64,000 nucleotides of DNA from Neobacillus niacini (GTDB taxonomy: Bacteria > Bacillota > Bacilli > Bacillales > Cytobacillaceae). The notes below the pieces were generated by a model. That model made no database searches. It saw only the letters and a list, made by a program, of their open reading frames with translations, and was not told the DNA's origin. A program made the position numbers and the translations under genes. The stretch spans positions 275,750-339,749 of the forward strand of contig NZ_BAWM01000020.1 of the NCBI RefSeq assembly GCF_000759675.1, in the 5' to 3' direction. Below are positions 1 to 8,142 of this stretch, piece after piece (position 1 is the first letter of the stretch; each line of letters opens with the position of its first letter).

Positions 1-2
1 AG

Positions 3-623
3 CGGTCACTCTCTTTAGAAAAAGAATTGGATGAAGCAGAACAGCAATTACGGATCTTTCTTTCAAAGGATGTTTATACGTACCGGCATAGTAAGCGTGT
101 TTATCAATATGCCGTTGATTTTTCAAGGCTACTTGCATTAAGTGAATATGAACGGAAGACACTGATTCTAGGTGCATTAATCCATGACATCGGTAAAATT
201 GAAATTCCTCGGGACATCTTAAATAAAAAGGGAAAGCTTGAGCCACATGAATGGGAAATAATGAAAAAGCACGTAACCTGGGGCAAGGAAATCATTTCAA
301 CCAATAAAAAATTAGAAGACTTGATTCCTTTAGTTGAACTACATCATGAACGCTTTGACGGCAACGGCTACCCATATGGATTAAAAGGAAAATCAATTCC
401 TAAACTAGCACGAATACTCTGTATCATTGATTCCTTTGATGCAATGACCACCGAACGTCCGTATCAAAAAACAAAAACATTCAAGGAAGCGATTATAGAA
501 TTAAGGACCTGCTCTGGAAAACAATTTGACCCCCAGTTCGTCGAACCGTTTATTGCCATGATTAAACAGCTTGATGATACCGGAGAAATACTTGAAGATG
601 AGCCTTTAGTTGTGAATAGCTAA
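3..623 (+). CDS. HD-GYP domain phosphodiesterase, 3' part
   Basis: This is the C-terminal part of an HD-GYP protein, a family that hydrolyses cyclic di-GMP. The frame is open to the left edge of the window and the first possible start (TTG at 27) has no ribosome site, so the true start lies upstream and any sensory or GGDEF domain is not visible. Seen in the sequence: an HD pair in 'LIHDIGKIEIP', then 'HHERFDGNGYP' (the HHE...DGxGYP signature) and a later 'DSFDAMTTERPY' block typical of the family. The metal-binding residues appear intact, so an active phosphodiesterase is likely. It is the first of three c-di-GMP items in the window, the others being a riboswitch at 3.4 kb and a GGDEF-EAL protein at 45 kb. 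A hairpin terminator follows at once. Confidence 0.9.
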   Translation, partial: RSLSLEKELDEAEQQLRIFLSKDVYTYRHSKRVYQYAVDFSRLLALSEYERKTLILGALIHDIGKIEIPRDILNKKGKLEPHEWEIMKKHVTWGKEIISTNKKLEDLIPLVELHHERFDGNGYPYGLKGKSIPKLARILCIIDSFDAMTTERPYQKTKTFKEAIIELRTCSGKQFDPQFVEPFIAMIKQLDDTGEILEDEPLVVNS

Positions 624-647
624 ATAAATATGTAAAAATAAAAAGAA

Positions 648-678
648 ACCTCAAACAAAAAAAGTTGAGGTCTTTTTA
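648..678 (+). terminator. Rho-independent terminator of the HD-GYP gene
   Basis: Stem ACCTCAA/TTGAGGT with an A-rich loop, followed by CTTTTT, 25 bases after the stop codon. Confidence 0.8.
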
Positions 679-686
679 TGTCGTTA

Positions 687-731
687 CTGTCCGCCTGAGG
701 TGGACAGTGTCCACGGGTGGTGACAGGCACC
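687..731 (+). repeat. REP-like palindromic element, copy 1 (full)
   Basis: Full copy of the dispersed family: a GTCCGCCTGAGGTGGAC hairpin overlapping a second one (GTGGAC/GTCCAC), then the tail GGTGACAGGCACC. It sits between the terminator of the HD-GYP gene and the end of the 47-aa gene on the other strand. Confidence 0.9.
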
Positions 732-740
732 ATTTGCAAA

Positions 741-884
741 CTACTTTTCTTCTTCGAAATTGAAATGATCTCCAGCTTCATCCTTTTCGATGATTTGTTT
801 TAGTTCTCCTGTGTCACCTTTGGCGTTGATGATTTCGAAGATTTGATTGAGTCCTTCGCTTGTTTGCTCTTTCTCTTTTTCCAT
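741..884 (-). CDS. 47-residue acidic hypothetical protein
   Basis: A short gene read as a protein beginning MEKEKEQTSEGL and ending FNFEEEK. GGAGG lies five bases before the ATG, which strongly supports translation. The protein is highly charged and acidic, without a signal peptide or membrane segment; the central stretch reads like an amphipathic helix. It ends ten bases from a repeat element and lies downstream of cutC on the same strand, 39 bases away, so it could be co-transcribed with cutC. I do not recognise the family. Confidence 0.65.
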   Translation of the reverse strand: MEKEKEQTSEGLNQIFEIINAKGDTGELKQIIEKDEAGDHFNFEEEK

Positions 885-923
885 GGTTTCCTCCGTTTGT
901 TAGGTTATTTTTAATATGCCCAA

Positions 924-1604
924 TTATTTCAAGGTATGAACGATTTGTAAGGCTTTTTCTAGGGAGACACATTTTAAAATGTTATGATTTTCTCTTATCG
1001 CTGTGCCGAAGTGATAGCAATTCGTCCCCACCTGCTCATCGACCTCTCGGATATTATCTTTTGTCAGCCCGCTGCCAATAAGAATCTCCGTTTCCTTACA
1101 TATTTCTTTCATTTTCCTTAGGGTTTCCAAGCGAGTTTGCCAGTCACCATGACCTCCAGAGGTTAAAATGGTTTTAATCTCTTTATATCGATCCAATTTT
1201 CCGGCTGCTTCGATTAAATTATTCGAACTGTCGATTGCGCGGTGAAAAGTTACCTCCATTGAACCAATATCCGTTAATAATTCTTCAAGCTGGCGGAAAT
1301 CAACATTCCCTTGTTTATCAAGCATACCTAATACAACTCCATTAGCCCCTAAGGTTCGAATAACCCGTATATCATTTTTCATAATCTCAATGTCATCTTC
1401 AGAATAACAAAACGATTGCCCATGTGGTCTAACCATAACGTTTACTGGAATTGTCACACTTTTGACCACCTTTTCAATTAACCCATAGCTCGGCGTAATG
1501 CCTCCCTCCGTTAAACCCGATACCAATTCAATTCGGTCTGCACCTGATTTTTCAATTAATTTTGCGTCCTCTACCGTAACGGCAATAAATTCAATTAACA
1601 TCAT
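924..1604 (-). CDS. cutC: CutC family protein
   Basis: CutC is a TIM-barrel protein first linked to copper tolerance; its biochemical role in Bacillus is not settled. The 226-residue length is typical. Family landmarks are 'GADRIELV', 'LTEGGITPS', 'MVRPHGQSFCY', 'VLGMLDKQGNVD', 'TFHRAID', 'ILTSGG' and 'ILIGSGLT', in the expected order along the barrel. Two ATG codons lie in tandem; CCTCC at 1610-1614 (GGAGG on the coding strand) is five bases from the first and eight from the second, so the protein may be one residue shorter. The gene is divergent from nirK, a copper enzyme. That pairing is suggestive but could be chance. Confidence 0.93.
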   Translation of the reverse strand: MMLIEFIAVTVEDAKLIEKSGADRIELVSGLTEGGITPSYGLIEKVVKSVTIPVNVMVRPHGQSFCYSEDDIEIMKNDIRVIRTLGANGVVLGMLDKQGNVDFRQLEELLTDIGSMEVTFHRAIDSSNNLIEAAGKLDRYKEIKTILTSGGHGDWQTRLETLRKMKEICKETEILIGSGLTKDNIREVDEQVGTNCYHFGTAIRENHNILKCVSLEKALQIVHTLK

Positions 1605-1732
1605 TCATTCCTCCTACTTATAAACGAATTATACCAAAGGGGTTCTATTAGTTACTTATTTTACTTTAATAACTTATGAATGTTATTAATTGCTCAACAT
1701 TTCACAAAGTGTTCAAACAATTCGAAACAATC

Positions 1733-1748
1733 AGTGATGCAAATCACT
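1733..1748. promoter_or_regulatory. Candidate FNR/CRP-type operator before nirK
   Basis: AGTGAT-GCAA-ATCACT is a palindrome containing TGAT-N4-ATCA, the FNR half-site spacing. A possible -10 box, TACAAT at 1769-1774, would put the site about 41 bases upstream of transcription start, the classical activating position. The fit to Bacillus Fnr (TGTGA-N6-TCACA) is only partial. Confidence 0.5.
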
Positions 1749-1812
1749 AGGGTGTTTTTTACAAAATTTACAATGAAAGTGTAATCAATTTATATCAAAG
1801 GGGTAGGATCTA

Positions 1813-2865
1813 ATGGGAAAGTTCTTGAATTTTGCAAGTGTGATTGTCACTTCTGTTCTGGTTTTAAGTGCTTGTAATTCTGCCAATATGTCCGTGGATA
1901 AACAGTCTGCAAAAGTTGCAAAAGCTAATACATCCTCACTAGCAATTGAACCTCATAAAAATCTCAATCAAAAACCAATTCCACTCAACATAGAACGTGT
2001 CGGTGAACACGAAGTCAATATTGAAATGACAGCACAAATTACCGATATTGAAATTACGAAGGGCAATATGTACAAAGCATGGACATTTAACGGTGAAGCT
2101 CCAGGACCTGTAATTGTTGTAAATGAAGGCGACACTATTAACTTTACTTTGACAAACATGGATCCATCCATTCCTCACAGCATGGACTTTCATGCTGTAC
2201 ACGCCTCCCCATCAAAGGATTTTGTAGATATTATGCCAAATGAATCTGGAAGGTTTACCTATCCGGCTAACAATCCTGGGGTTTTCATGTACCACTGTGG
2301 AACAAAGCCCGTTTTAGCGCATATCGCTAACGGAATGCACGGCACTATTATTGTTAAGCCTAAAAACGGCTACCCGACTGACTCTGAAGTCGACCGTGAA
2401 TTTGTCATCGTTCAAAATGAATGGTATAAATACAACGACCTAGAGGATTTTACAAATGGTGTTCCTAGTAATGTGGTCTTTTCCGCTAAAGCCTTAAAAG
2501 AAGGCGATTTAAATACAAACGGAACAGTTGGTGCCCTAATCGACACTCCGCTTCTCGCTACGGTCGGAGAAAAGGTCAGGATTTACATTAACAATGTGGG
2601 TCCGAATGAAGTCAGCAGTTTCCACGTGGTTGGTACCATCTTTGACAACGTTTATATCGATGGTAACCCTTTTAACCTCATGAAAGGTTTACAAACCGTT
2701 ATGCTTCCAGCAAGCGGCGGAGCTGTTGTTGAATTCACCGTCACAAAAGAAGGCAGTTATCCCATTGTGACACATCAGTTTAACCATGCAACCAAGGGTG
2801 CCGTTGGGATCTTAAAAGTAACAAAAGACGGACTCGACGATGGCGGCAAAACCATGTCTCATTAA
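1813..2865 (+). CDS. nirK: Copper-containing nitrite reductase, lipoprotein form
   Basis: NirK reduces nitrite to nitric oxide in denitrification, acting outside the membrane. A signal peptide ends in the lipobox LSAC (Cys21), giving a membrane-anchored lipoprotein as in Bacillus/Geobacillus NirK. Two cupredoxin domains are present. Type 1 copper ligands: His122, Cys162, His170, Met175. Type 2 ligands: His127, His161 and His321. The catalytic pair is Asp125 and His271. All appear intact. AAGGGG lies nine bases before the ATG. No other denitrification gene (nitrate, NO or N2O reductase) is in the window, so it stands alone here. An FNR-like palindrome upstream suggests induction at low oxygen. 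Confidence 0.93.
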   Translation: MGKFLNFASVIVTSVLVLSACNSANMSVDKQSAKVAKANTSSLAIEPHKNLNQKPIPLNIERVGEHEVNIEMTAQITDIEITKGNMYKAWTFNGEAPGPVIVVNEGDTINFTLTNMDPSIPHSMDFHAVHASPSKDFVDIMPNESGRFTYPANNPGVFMYHCGTKPVLAHIANGMHGTIIVKPKNGYPTDSEVDREFVIVQNEWYKYNDLEDFTNGVPSNVVFSAKALKEGDLNTNGTVGALIDTPLLATVGEKVRIYINNVGPNEVSSFHVVGTIFDNVYIDGNPFNLMKGLQTVMLPASGGAVVEFTVTKEGSYPIVTHQFNHATKGAVGILKVTKDGLDDGGKTMSH

Positions 2866-2870
2866 ACTAA

Positions 2871-2970
2871 GAAAAGCGGAAGCGCATTGCCAAAGGAAAA
2901 AGCAGGTTATTTTTTCCCAGGGGCGACAAGGTATAAAACGACCCCGAGCCCCTAGGCGCTGCAGCTAGAC
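2871..2970. repeat. Dispersed Bacillus-type intergenic repeat
   Basis: The segment starts GAAAAGCGGAAGCGC and ends CCCCTAGGCGCTGCAGCTAG. These paired ends resemble an element I recall as scattered through many Bacillaceae genomes. Only one copy is visible here. Ends GCGGAAGCGC and GGCGCT can partly pair. Confidence 0.55.
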
Positions 2971-3002
2971 CTTTCTCAAAAATATTATACTAATCTTTGG
3001 AT

Positions 3003-3040
3003 AAAAAGCATCGAAAAAAAAATTCCGATGCTTTTTCATT
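3003..3040 (+). terminator. Terminator downstream of nirK
   Basis: Perfect 11-bp stem AAAAAGCATCG/CGATGCTTTTT with an A-rich loop. The flanking A and T runs would let it work in both directions. Confidence 0.8.
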
Positions 3041-3213
3041 TTAAACTTCCAAAGCTAGTAGTTATCCACATTAATCAGCGATGATAAAAATTCTTTTTTC
3101 TGATTATCCACAAACCTCACATGATTATCCACAAAATTAACATAGTTATTCACATCTGTTGATTATTTACTCACATTTTCTAAAAATATATCCACAACTA
3201 ATCCCCAAAATAA

Positions 3214-3237
3214 AAAGTCTGGGTAACCCCAGACTTT
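3214..3237 (-). terminator. Terminator of the 56-aa gene
   Basis: Stem AAAGTCTGGG/CCCAGACTTT three bases past the stop of the minus-strand small gene, followed on that strand by TTTTTAT. Confidence 0.75.
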
Positions 3238-3240
3238 GTT

Positions 3241-3411
3241 CTATATTCTAGCTCCTAATTCTATTGCTTTACTATTATGGTACAACGACTTCACCTTTAG
3301 TTCGCACTTAAGTTCATCGCATAGGCAATCATTCTGCATCATTTCGATATGACGGTACTGGAATAAATGATAGTAGTACTGACCCCTTAATAACATATTT
3401 TTAAATAACAC
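3241..3411 (-). CDS. 56-residue protein under a c-di-GMP riboswitch
   Basis: A small gene starting with GTG, with GAGGAGG seven bases upstream, and ending three bases before a terminator, so the transcription unit is complete. The protein begins MLFKNMLLRGQYYYHLFQY and has a tight Cys cluster (NDCLCDELKC) plus a basic C-terminus; there is no signal peptide or clear membrane helix. I do not recognise it. The only gene downstream of the riboswitch at 3435-3551 is this one, so its expression should follow c-di-GMP. Known class I targets include motility, adhesion, c-di-GMP enzymes and small proteins, so a role in a surface or lifestyle switch is a guess. Alternative start: ATG five codons in, but without a well-placed ribosome site. 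Confidence 0.7.
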   Translation of the reverse strand: MLFKNMLLRGQYYYHLFQYRHIEMMQNDCLCDELKCELKVKSLYHNSKAIELGARI

Positions 3412-3434
3412 AAAAAAACCTCCTCAATTTAATT

Positions 3435-3551
3435 ACATAAATCGCAGAGGATCGTGTTCGGTAACTGGCTGGCATCGTTCTAAAAAACATTAGCCCCTTT
3501 AGTTTTGCGTCACCATTTTTCAATAGTTTTGCCATTTCGTACGATTTATGT
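3435..3551 (-). promoter_or_regulatory. Cyclic di-GMP-I (GEMM) riboswitch
   Basis: Read on the minus strand, the core follows the class I layout: GGCAAAAC, a small helix CTATT/AATGG closed by a GAAA tetraloop, then GTGACGCAAAAC, the receptor arm GGGGCTAATG ... ATGCCAGCCAG and TTACCGA. An outer 10-bp helix ACATAAATCG/CGATTTATGT closes the whole element. Downstream, TCCTC can pair with GAGGA of the ribosome site, and a T7 run follows, so control could be on translation or termination. ON or OFF cannot be decided by eye. Confidence 0.85.
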
Positions 3552-3769
3552 GTTTAATAGAACTATATGATACAACTATATAATAAAAAAGAGTCTTAGG
3601 TCCTGCTTTGTTTCCTTATCCTTTTTTTACTGTAGGCTGCACAGCCTATTTTGTCAAAAATACATTGTTGGATATCGAAAGATGTAACATAATGTACTAT
3701 ATTGAAGTCTAATTTTGTTAGAATAGATTTTATAAAATTTGTTATTTTTAAAAGTAAGGGTGTTTTATT

Positions 3770-4648
3770 TTGAAAAAAAATTCTTTAATAATCGGGAGTA
3801 TAGTCATGATGACTATACTATTATCAGGCTGTTCAGAAAAAATTCTGTATGCCAAAGGCAAGCTGGAACATTCTGAGGTTCTACCAGATACCAATAAAAA
3901 TGACTCAAAGCCAACTGATCAAAAGCAGAATAATGTCGAACATACAGGACAACCAGGGGTAAAATCACCTGATGAAAACTCGAAACCACAAGAGCAAGAG
4001 GCTTCAACGCCTCCAGCAGATACCCCATCAGCAAAAAATAATAATGATAGTATCCAGGTTGTTTTTAATCCAGAGAGCATTCCTGTGCTTGTTAATAAAC
4101 AAAATAAACTGCCAGACAGTTATAATCCAAATGATCTTGTTTACACTGATATTCCTTTTATTTCTGGAACATCGGATGAAAAACGCAAAATGAGACAAGA
4201 AGCTGCAACAGCGATTAATCAATTATTTGTTGGAGCTAAAGCACAAGGTATTTCCCTTTTAGGGGTATCAGCTTATCGATCACATGCGACGCAAACGACA
4301 TTGTTTAACTATTATGTAAACCGTGATGGATATGAAAAGGCAAGAACGTATAGTGCCTTGCCTGGCACGAGTGAACATGAAACAGGACTTTCTATTGATG
4401 TTACAGGCGGAGATGGAAAATGTGCGGCTGAAAATTGTTTTGGAGGTACACCAGAAGCGATTTGGCTTGAGCAGCATGCAGAAGAATACGGGTTTATTAT
4501 TAGATATCCACAGGGAAAAGAAAGCATTACAGGATATCAATACGAACCTTGGCACCTTCGCTATGTCGGGAAAGAAATTGCGCTTGAAATTATGAACAAA
4601 GGAATTAGCCTTGAAGAGTACCATAATGAAGAACCTGTTTCTAACTAA
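3770..4648 (+). CDS. M15 family D-alanyl-D-alanine carboxypeptidase lipoprotein (VanY/DdcY type)
   Basis: Predicted zinc D,D- or L,D-carboxypeptidase that trims peptidoglycan stem peptides outside the membrane. A lipobox LLSGC follows the signal peptide, then a low-complexity Pro/Gln/Lys-rich linker to about residue 95 and the M15 domain. Zinc and catalytic motifs are visible: 'SEHETGLSIDV' (SxHxxGxxxD) and 'EPWHLRYV' (ExxHxRYV), together with 'YRSHATQ'. The start is TTG at 3770, preceded by AAGGG at a nine-base distance; no ATG fits. The gene converges on the telA-like gene across a shared terminator. The two Cys in 'GKCAAENCFG' may form a disulphide. Confidence 0.9.
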   Translation: MKKNSLIIGSIVMMTILLSGCSEKILYAKGKLEHSEVLPDTNKNDSKPTDQKQNNVEHTGQPGVKSPDENSKPQEQEASTPPADTPSAKNNNDSIQVVFNPESIPVLVNKQNKLPDSYNPNDLVYTDIPFISGTSDEKRKMRQEAATAINQLFVGAKAQGISLLGVSAYRSHATQTTLFNYYVNRDGYEKARTYSALPGTSEHETGLSIDVTGGDGKCAAENCFGGTPEAIWLEQHAEEYGFIIRYPQGKESITGYQYEPWHLRYVGKEIALEIMNKGISLEEYHNEEPVSN

Positions 4649-4660
4649 CTTTTCTATAGC

Positions 4661-4702
4661 AAAAAGAGTCAAGCTCCGTTATCGGAACTTGACTCTTTTT
4701 TA
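4661..4702. terminator. Bidirectional terminator between VanY-like and TelA-like genes
   Basis: Perfect stem AAAAAGAGTCAAG/CTTGACTCTTTTT between two converging genes; the stop codon of the minus-strand gene lies in its T-run. Confidence 0.85.
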
Positions 4703-5881
4703 TTTACCTTTGATTTCTAATAGTTTTATTCTTAGATCATTTTCCATGTTTGCTAGTTCTTGTTCAGCCAAACGACGTTTGTGGCGCCCTTCTTCTTGAA
4801 TACGCATTGTTTCTTCCAGAGTGGTGATTAAGTTTTCCTGTGTCTTCTTAAGGGTTTCGATATCAACGAGTCCTCGCTCATTTTCTTTAGCTGTCTCAAT
4901 GGTATTCGTTTTTAGCATTTCTGCGTTTTTCAATAACAGCTCATTTGTGGTCTGAGATACCTTTTTCTGAGCTTCTACTGCGTGGCGCTGACGAATAAGA
5001 GTTAGTGCTATGGCAACTTGGTTTTTCCAAAGCGGAATTGCCGTCATGATGGACGATTGTATTTTTTCGACAAGCGCTTGGTTCGTGTTTTGAATCAGAC
5101 GAATTTGCGGAGCGCTCTGAATGGTAATCTCACGGCTCAATTTCAAATCGTATAACCGTTTGTCCAATCGGTCTGCGAACTGAATCATATCGTTAACTTC
5201 TTGGAACTTCATTTGGTCATTTGTTACCTCTGCTGCCCTTTTCATTTCTGGGATTGTTTTTTGGTGCAGCTCTTCCAGTTTAATTTCTCCTGCGGCAATG
5301 TAAACATTTAAAGCATGGAAATATTCTTTATTTGTTTCATAAAGCTGTTCCAATAATTTAATATCCGATAACAGCACGTTCTTGCTGCGGTCTAGTTTCA
5401 CACTAATCCTGTCAATTTGTGCACCTGTTTTTTGATATTTGGACAGCACTTCTTGAAGGGAGTTCGATATTTTTCCAAACATACGCCCGAAAAAGGATGG
5501 CTTCCCATCCTTTAATTCATCCGGATTGACCTCGTCAAGTCGCTTCATTAAATCACTGATTATTTCTCCAACCTCGCCGATATCCTTTTTCTGGACATGC
5601 TCAAGCATGGTATGGGAAAAGCTTAAGAGCTTCCCTTGTGCTTGCGTACCGTACGTAATCATCGCCTGGTGATTTCTTGGGTCAATTTGTTCTGCAAGCT
5701 GATAGGCTTTTGCCCGGTTTTCATCTGGGATGACATCAATCAGCTTTGTTGGCTTCGCTTCTTGAAGCTGTGGTGCCGGCTGTGCTTGCGGTGCAATCTC
5801 GTTGTCACCAAACGGATTGGCTAGGATATCATCTAATAAATTTCCAGTTTTATTTAACTGTGGTGAGTTATTTTCGCTCAT
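4700..5881 (-). CDS. TelA/YaaN family toxic anion resistance protein
   Basis: Belongs to the TelA (KlaA) family, named for tellurite resistance; in Bacillus the homologue YaaN is a cytoplasmic protein of unclear mechanism. The 393-residue length is usual. It is almost wholly helical and coiled-coil rich, with a variable Pro/Gln linker near residues 30-45 and the conserved region '[18 protein letters not shown]'. It forms an operon with xpaC: the xpaC reading frame, before its frameshift, would end in the ATGA overlap at this start codon, the arrangement found in B. subtilis. GGAGG lies just upstream of the ATG. The function in this strain is unknown. Confidence 0.88.
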   Translation of the reverse strand: MSENNSPQLNKTGNLLDDILANPFGDNEIAPQAQPAPQLQEAKPTKLIDVIPDENRAKAYQLAEQIDPRNHQAMITYGTQAQGKLLSFSHTMLEHVQKKDIGEVGEIISDLMKRLDEVNPDELKDGKPSFFGRMFGKISNSLQEVLSKYQKTGAQIDRISVKLDRSKNVLLSDIKLLEQLYETNKEYFHALNVYIAAGEIKLEELHQKTIPEMKRAAEVTNDQMKFQEVNDMIQFADRLDKRLYDLKLSREITIQSAPQIRLIQNTNQALVEKIQSSIMTAIPLWKNQVAIALTLIRQRHAVEAQKKVSQTTNELLLKNAEMLKTNTIETAKENERGLVDIETLKKTQENLITTLEETMRIQEEGRHKRRLAEQELANMENDLRIKLLEIKGK

Positions 5882-6536
5882 TTTAGCCTCCTGCTTTCGT
5901 CTATAGTTTTAGGATCATTAAGTTTTTTGATGGAATGTTTTGCAACATCAATTTCAAAATTCAAGGAATCTAAGTCGTCTGAAACGACATCATAGAGATC
6001 TTTTTCAAGAGCCTTTGTTAAGTCCGTTAGGTTTGACGAGTCTCGTATAAAGAGACATCAATCTCGTGACTTTTCTTAGGCTGCTGCGATAAAAAACGAT
6101 ATTTCTCGGTTAACTCCACAACGGAATCTAGATGGGAAAAATAAAATTTTTCTGCTTTATAAAAGCGCTTCGGTTCTGTTTGTGTCATGCTTTGAATTTT
6201 CCTTGTAATGCGGAGAACATCAAGTCTCTGCTTTATTGTAGGAAGATCGCGAATGGAAAATAACGATTTATTTAGTTTGTTTATTTTTTGTTTCGCTTCA
6301 TCTAAATTCTTTTTTATATAACGATATTCTTTTCTTGTAAGCTGATGTTTTTTCAAAAAGCGGGTTGTCATGACCCCGGATGTAATCTTGTAAACGATCA
6401 CCCCGCCTGCTAAAGAAATGGCGAACGAAATCAAAAATGTTAGATCGAAGGCAAAATAGCTTAAAAACCAAACCGTGATTGCAGATGGGACAGTTACAAC
6501 ACTTTGAACTAGAAATGATAAAAATCGGTTCATCAT
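5878..6536 (-). pseudogene. xpaC: XpaC-like protein, frameshifted near the 3' end
   Basis: XpaC (5-bromo-4-chloroindolyl phosphate hydrolysis family) is a small membrane protein encoded before yaaN. The open frame covers residues 1-169 (6536-6027), with two membrane helices at 10-30 and 35-52 and a helical soluble part. It stops early at TAA after '...YETRQT'. In the next frame the expected tail continues as 'LTKALEKDLYDVVSDDLDSL' and runs to a TGA overlapping the next gene's ATG. Adding one T in CCTAACGG would restore 'RQTLTDLTKALEKD'. So a one-base deletion, or a sequencing error, broke the gene. Ribosome site AGGAG precedes the tandem ATGs. Confidence 0.75.
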
Positions 6537-6717
6537 AATCGACTCCTGACTAAAAAATCCTTTATATTCATACGAATCAACAACAAAAATGTTTCACCAA
6601 ATACAAAATACCTAAAAAGCAAGACATCTCCCATTACTTCAACAATACATGATAAAACTCCTGCTTTCCATAGACCACAAGCGTAAACAAAACTAAGACC
6701 TAAGACGTATTTTTGAT

Positions 6718-6763
6718 GGTGACAGGCACCGCTCGTGGACACTTTCCACCCCAGGCGGACAGT
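6718..6763 (-). repeat. REP-like element, copy 2 (full, tail inverted)
   Basis: Minus-oriented hairpin part with GGTGACAGGCACC where the regular orientation would give GGTGCCTGTCACC. It lies between xpaC and a Gly/Tyr-rich gene remnant. Confidence 0.85.
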
Positions 6764-6795
6764 AATCCTACTCTTTCCTGCTGTTTAATGGTTAG

Positions 6796-6909
6796 GCTTT
6801 AGTCCAAGAGGAATACCCATCCGGATATGGACCAGGATATGGCATGTACGGATCTGGTTATGGACCTGGAATGGCTGGTTATGGCAGCGGGTTCGGTCCA
6901 GGGTACTAA
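6796..6909 (+). pseudogene. Remnant encoding a Gly/Tyr/Pro-rich tail
   Basis: The frame between a TAG at 6793 and a TAA at 6907 encodes about 37 residues ending in repeats of the type GYGPGYGMYGSGYGPG, as in spore-coat or surface proteins. No start codon or ribosome site exists, and a repeat element lies 30 bases upstream. A good terminator follows. It looks like the 3' end of a lost gene. The family is not identified. Confidence 0.5.
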
Positions 6910-6925
6910 TCTTCTATAAAATATA

Positions 6926-6971
6926 AAGCGTGAGTTCCTTGAGGAAAATACAAGGACTTCGAGCTTTTTTT
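6926..6971 (+). terminator. Terminator after the Gly/Tyr-rich remnant
   Basis: Imperfect 14-bp stem (GCGTGAGTTCCTTG with CAAGGACTTCGAGC) followed by seven T. Confidence 0.7.
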
Positions 6972-7016
6972 ACATTTTTAAGTTGTTTTTACTGTTTTTT
7001 TGTTTCGGTCGGTGTA

Positions 7017-7040
7017 AAATGTTTCTCAAAGGAAACATTT
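7017..7040. promoter_or_regulatory. Inverted repeat upstream of zupT
   Basis: Perfect 9-bp inverted repeat AAATGTTTC/GAAACATTT with a six-base spacer, 70 bases before the start codon. It could be an operator or an mRNA hairpin. It does not resemble the usual Zur box. Confidence 0.35.
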
Positions 7041-7110
7041 CTGTGTTCGCACATACGTATTATTATTCTAAACTTTCAAATTATATAATCAAATAAAGGG
7101 AGAATAAACT

Positions 7111-7923
7111 ATGACGGAGAATCTGCTATTCGCGTTTGGGCTGACATTATTCGCAGGCCTTGCAACAGGCATAGGAAGTCTGCTCGCATTTTTCACATCA
7201 CATACCAATACAAAATTTTTATCTGTTACCCTTGGATTTTCTGCTGGGGTGATGATTTATGTATCGATGGTTGAGATTTTTGTGAAAGCAAAGGTAGCAC
7301 TTGTGGATGCCATGGGCGTTGTTCCTGGAAACTGGTTAACGGTTGGAGGTTTTTTCGGCGGCATGCTCCTAATTGCGGCGATTGATAAATTTATCCCAAA
7401 ACAATCAAACCCACATGAATTAAAAACAGTTGAGGATATGAATCAGCCAAGTATTAATGACGGAACAAAGCCTGACCTTTTAAAAATGGGAACATTTACA
7501 GCACTTGCCATTGGAATTCACAACTTTCCGGAAGGGATCGCTACATTCACTTCTGCTTTACAGGACCCTGCACTCGGGATTGCCATCGCTGTTGCGATAG
7601 CTATCCATAACATTCCTGAGGGTATTGCTGTTTCCGTACCTGTTTACTTTGCGACTGGTGATAAGAAAAAAGCTTTTAAACTATCATTTTTGTCCGGATT
7701 ATCTGAACCAGTTGGTGCACTTGTCGCTTATTTATTCTTAATGCCTTTCTTGAATGATATTATGTTCGGAATTATCTTCGCAGCCGTTGCAGGGATCATG
7801 GTGTTTATCTCCCTTGATGAATTATTACCTGCCGCAAAAAAATATGACGAAACCCACCTATCAATCTACGGTCTTATTGCCGGTATGGCCGTCATGGCAC
7901 TAAGCCTATTACTTTTCATCTAA
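7111..7923 (+). CDS. zupT: ZIP family zinc transporter ZupT
   Basis: Imports zinc and other divalent metals across the cytoplasmic membrane. At 270 residues with eight predicted helices it has the standard size. Helices IV and V carry the metal-site motifs '[10 protein letters not shown]' and 'HNIPEGIAV'. A cytoplasmic loop (about residues 95-125) is hydrophilic but not His-rich. AAAGGGAG eight bases before the ATG fixes the start. It is a single-gene unit: a hairpin repeat lies upstream and a strong terminator downstream. Confidence 0.93.
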   Translation: MTENLLFAFGLTLFAGLATGIGSLLAFFTSHTNTKFLSVTLGFSAGVMIYVSMVEIFVKAKVALVDAMGVVPGNWLTVGGFFGGMLLIAAIDKFIPKQSNPHELKTVEDMNQPSINDGTKPDLLKMGTFTALAIGIHNFPEGIATFTSALQDPALGIAIAVAIAIHNIPEGIAVSVPVYFATGDKKKAFKLSFLSGLSEPVGALVAYLFLMPFLNDIMFGIIFAAVAGIMVFISLDELLPAAKKYDETHLSIYGLIAGMAVMALSLLLFI

Positions 7924-7945
7924 GCAACAATCAAATCAAAGACTA

Positions 7946-7972
7946 AAAGCCAGCAAAATTGCTGGCTTTTTT
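7946..7972 (+). terminator. Terminator of zupT
   Basis: Stem AGCCAGCAA/TTGCTGGCT with a two-base loop and TTTTTT. Confidence 0.85.
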
Positions 7973-7992
7973 ATTATTTTACAGGTCAGCAA

Positions 7993-8037
7993 CTGTCCGC
8001 CTGAGGTGGAAAGTGTCCACGAGTGGTGACAGGCACC
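7993..8037 (+). repeat. REP-like element, copy 3 (full)
   Basis: Same layout as copy 1 with GGTGGAAAGTGTCCAC in the centre; lies between the zupT terminator and the next promoter. Confidence 0.9.
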
Positions 8038-8056
8038 ATAATGGAACCATTATAAT
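8038..8056 (+). promoter_or_regulatory. Palindrome overlapping a TATAAT box
   Basis: ATAATGG-AA-CCATTAT directly abuts the repeat and overlaps TATAAT (8051-8056). It could be the -10 region and operator of the protease gene, but it is about 90 bases from the start codon. Confidence 0.3.
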
Positions 8057-8142
8057 TTATTTTTATGTACAAAGTTTCAATATTTGAATAAGGGCATATA
8101 TTAGATGGAAATTTCCAAATTTTATAGAAGAGGTGTATTTAT

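Noticed and set aside
6533..6742. 69-codon minus-strand open frame before xpaC
   Set aside because: It begins inside a repeat element, has no ribosome site and no recognisable protein pattern.
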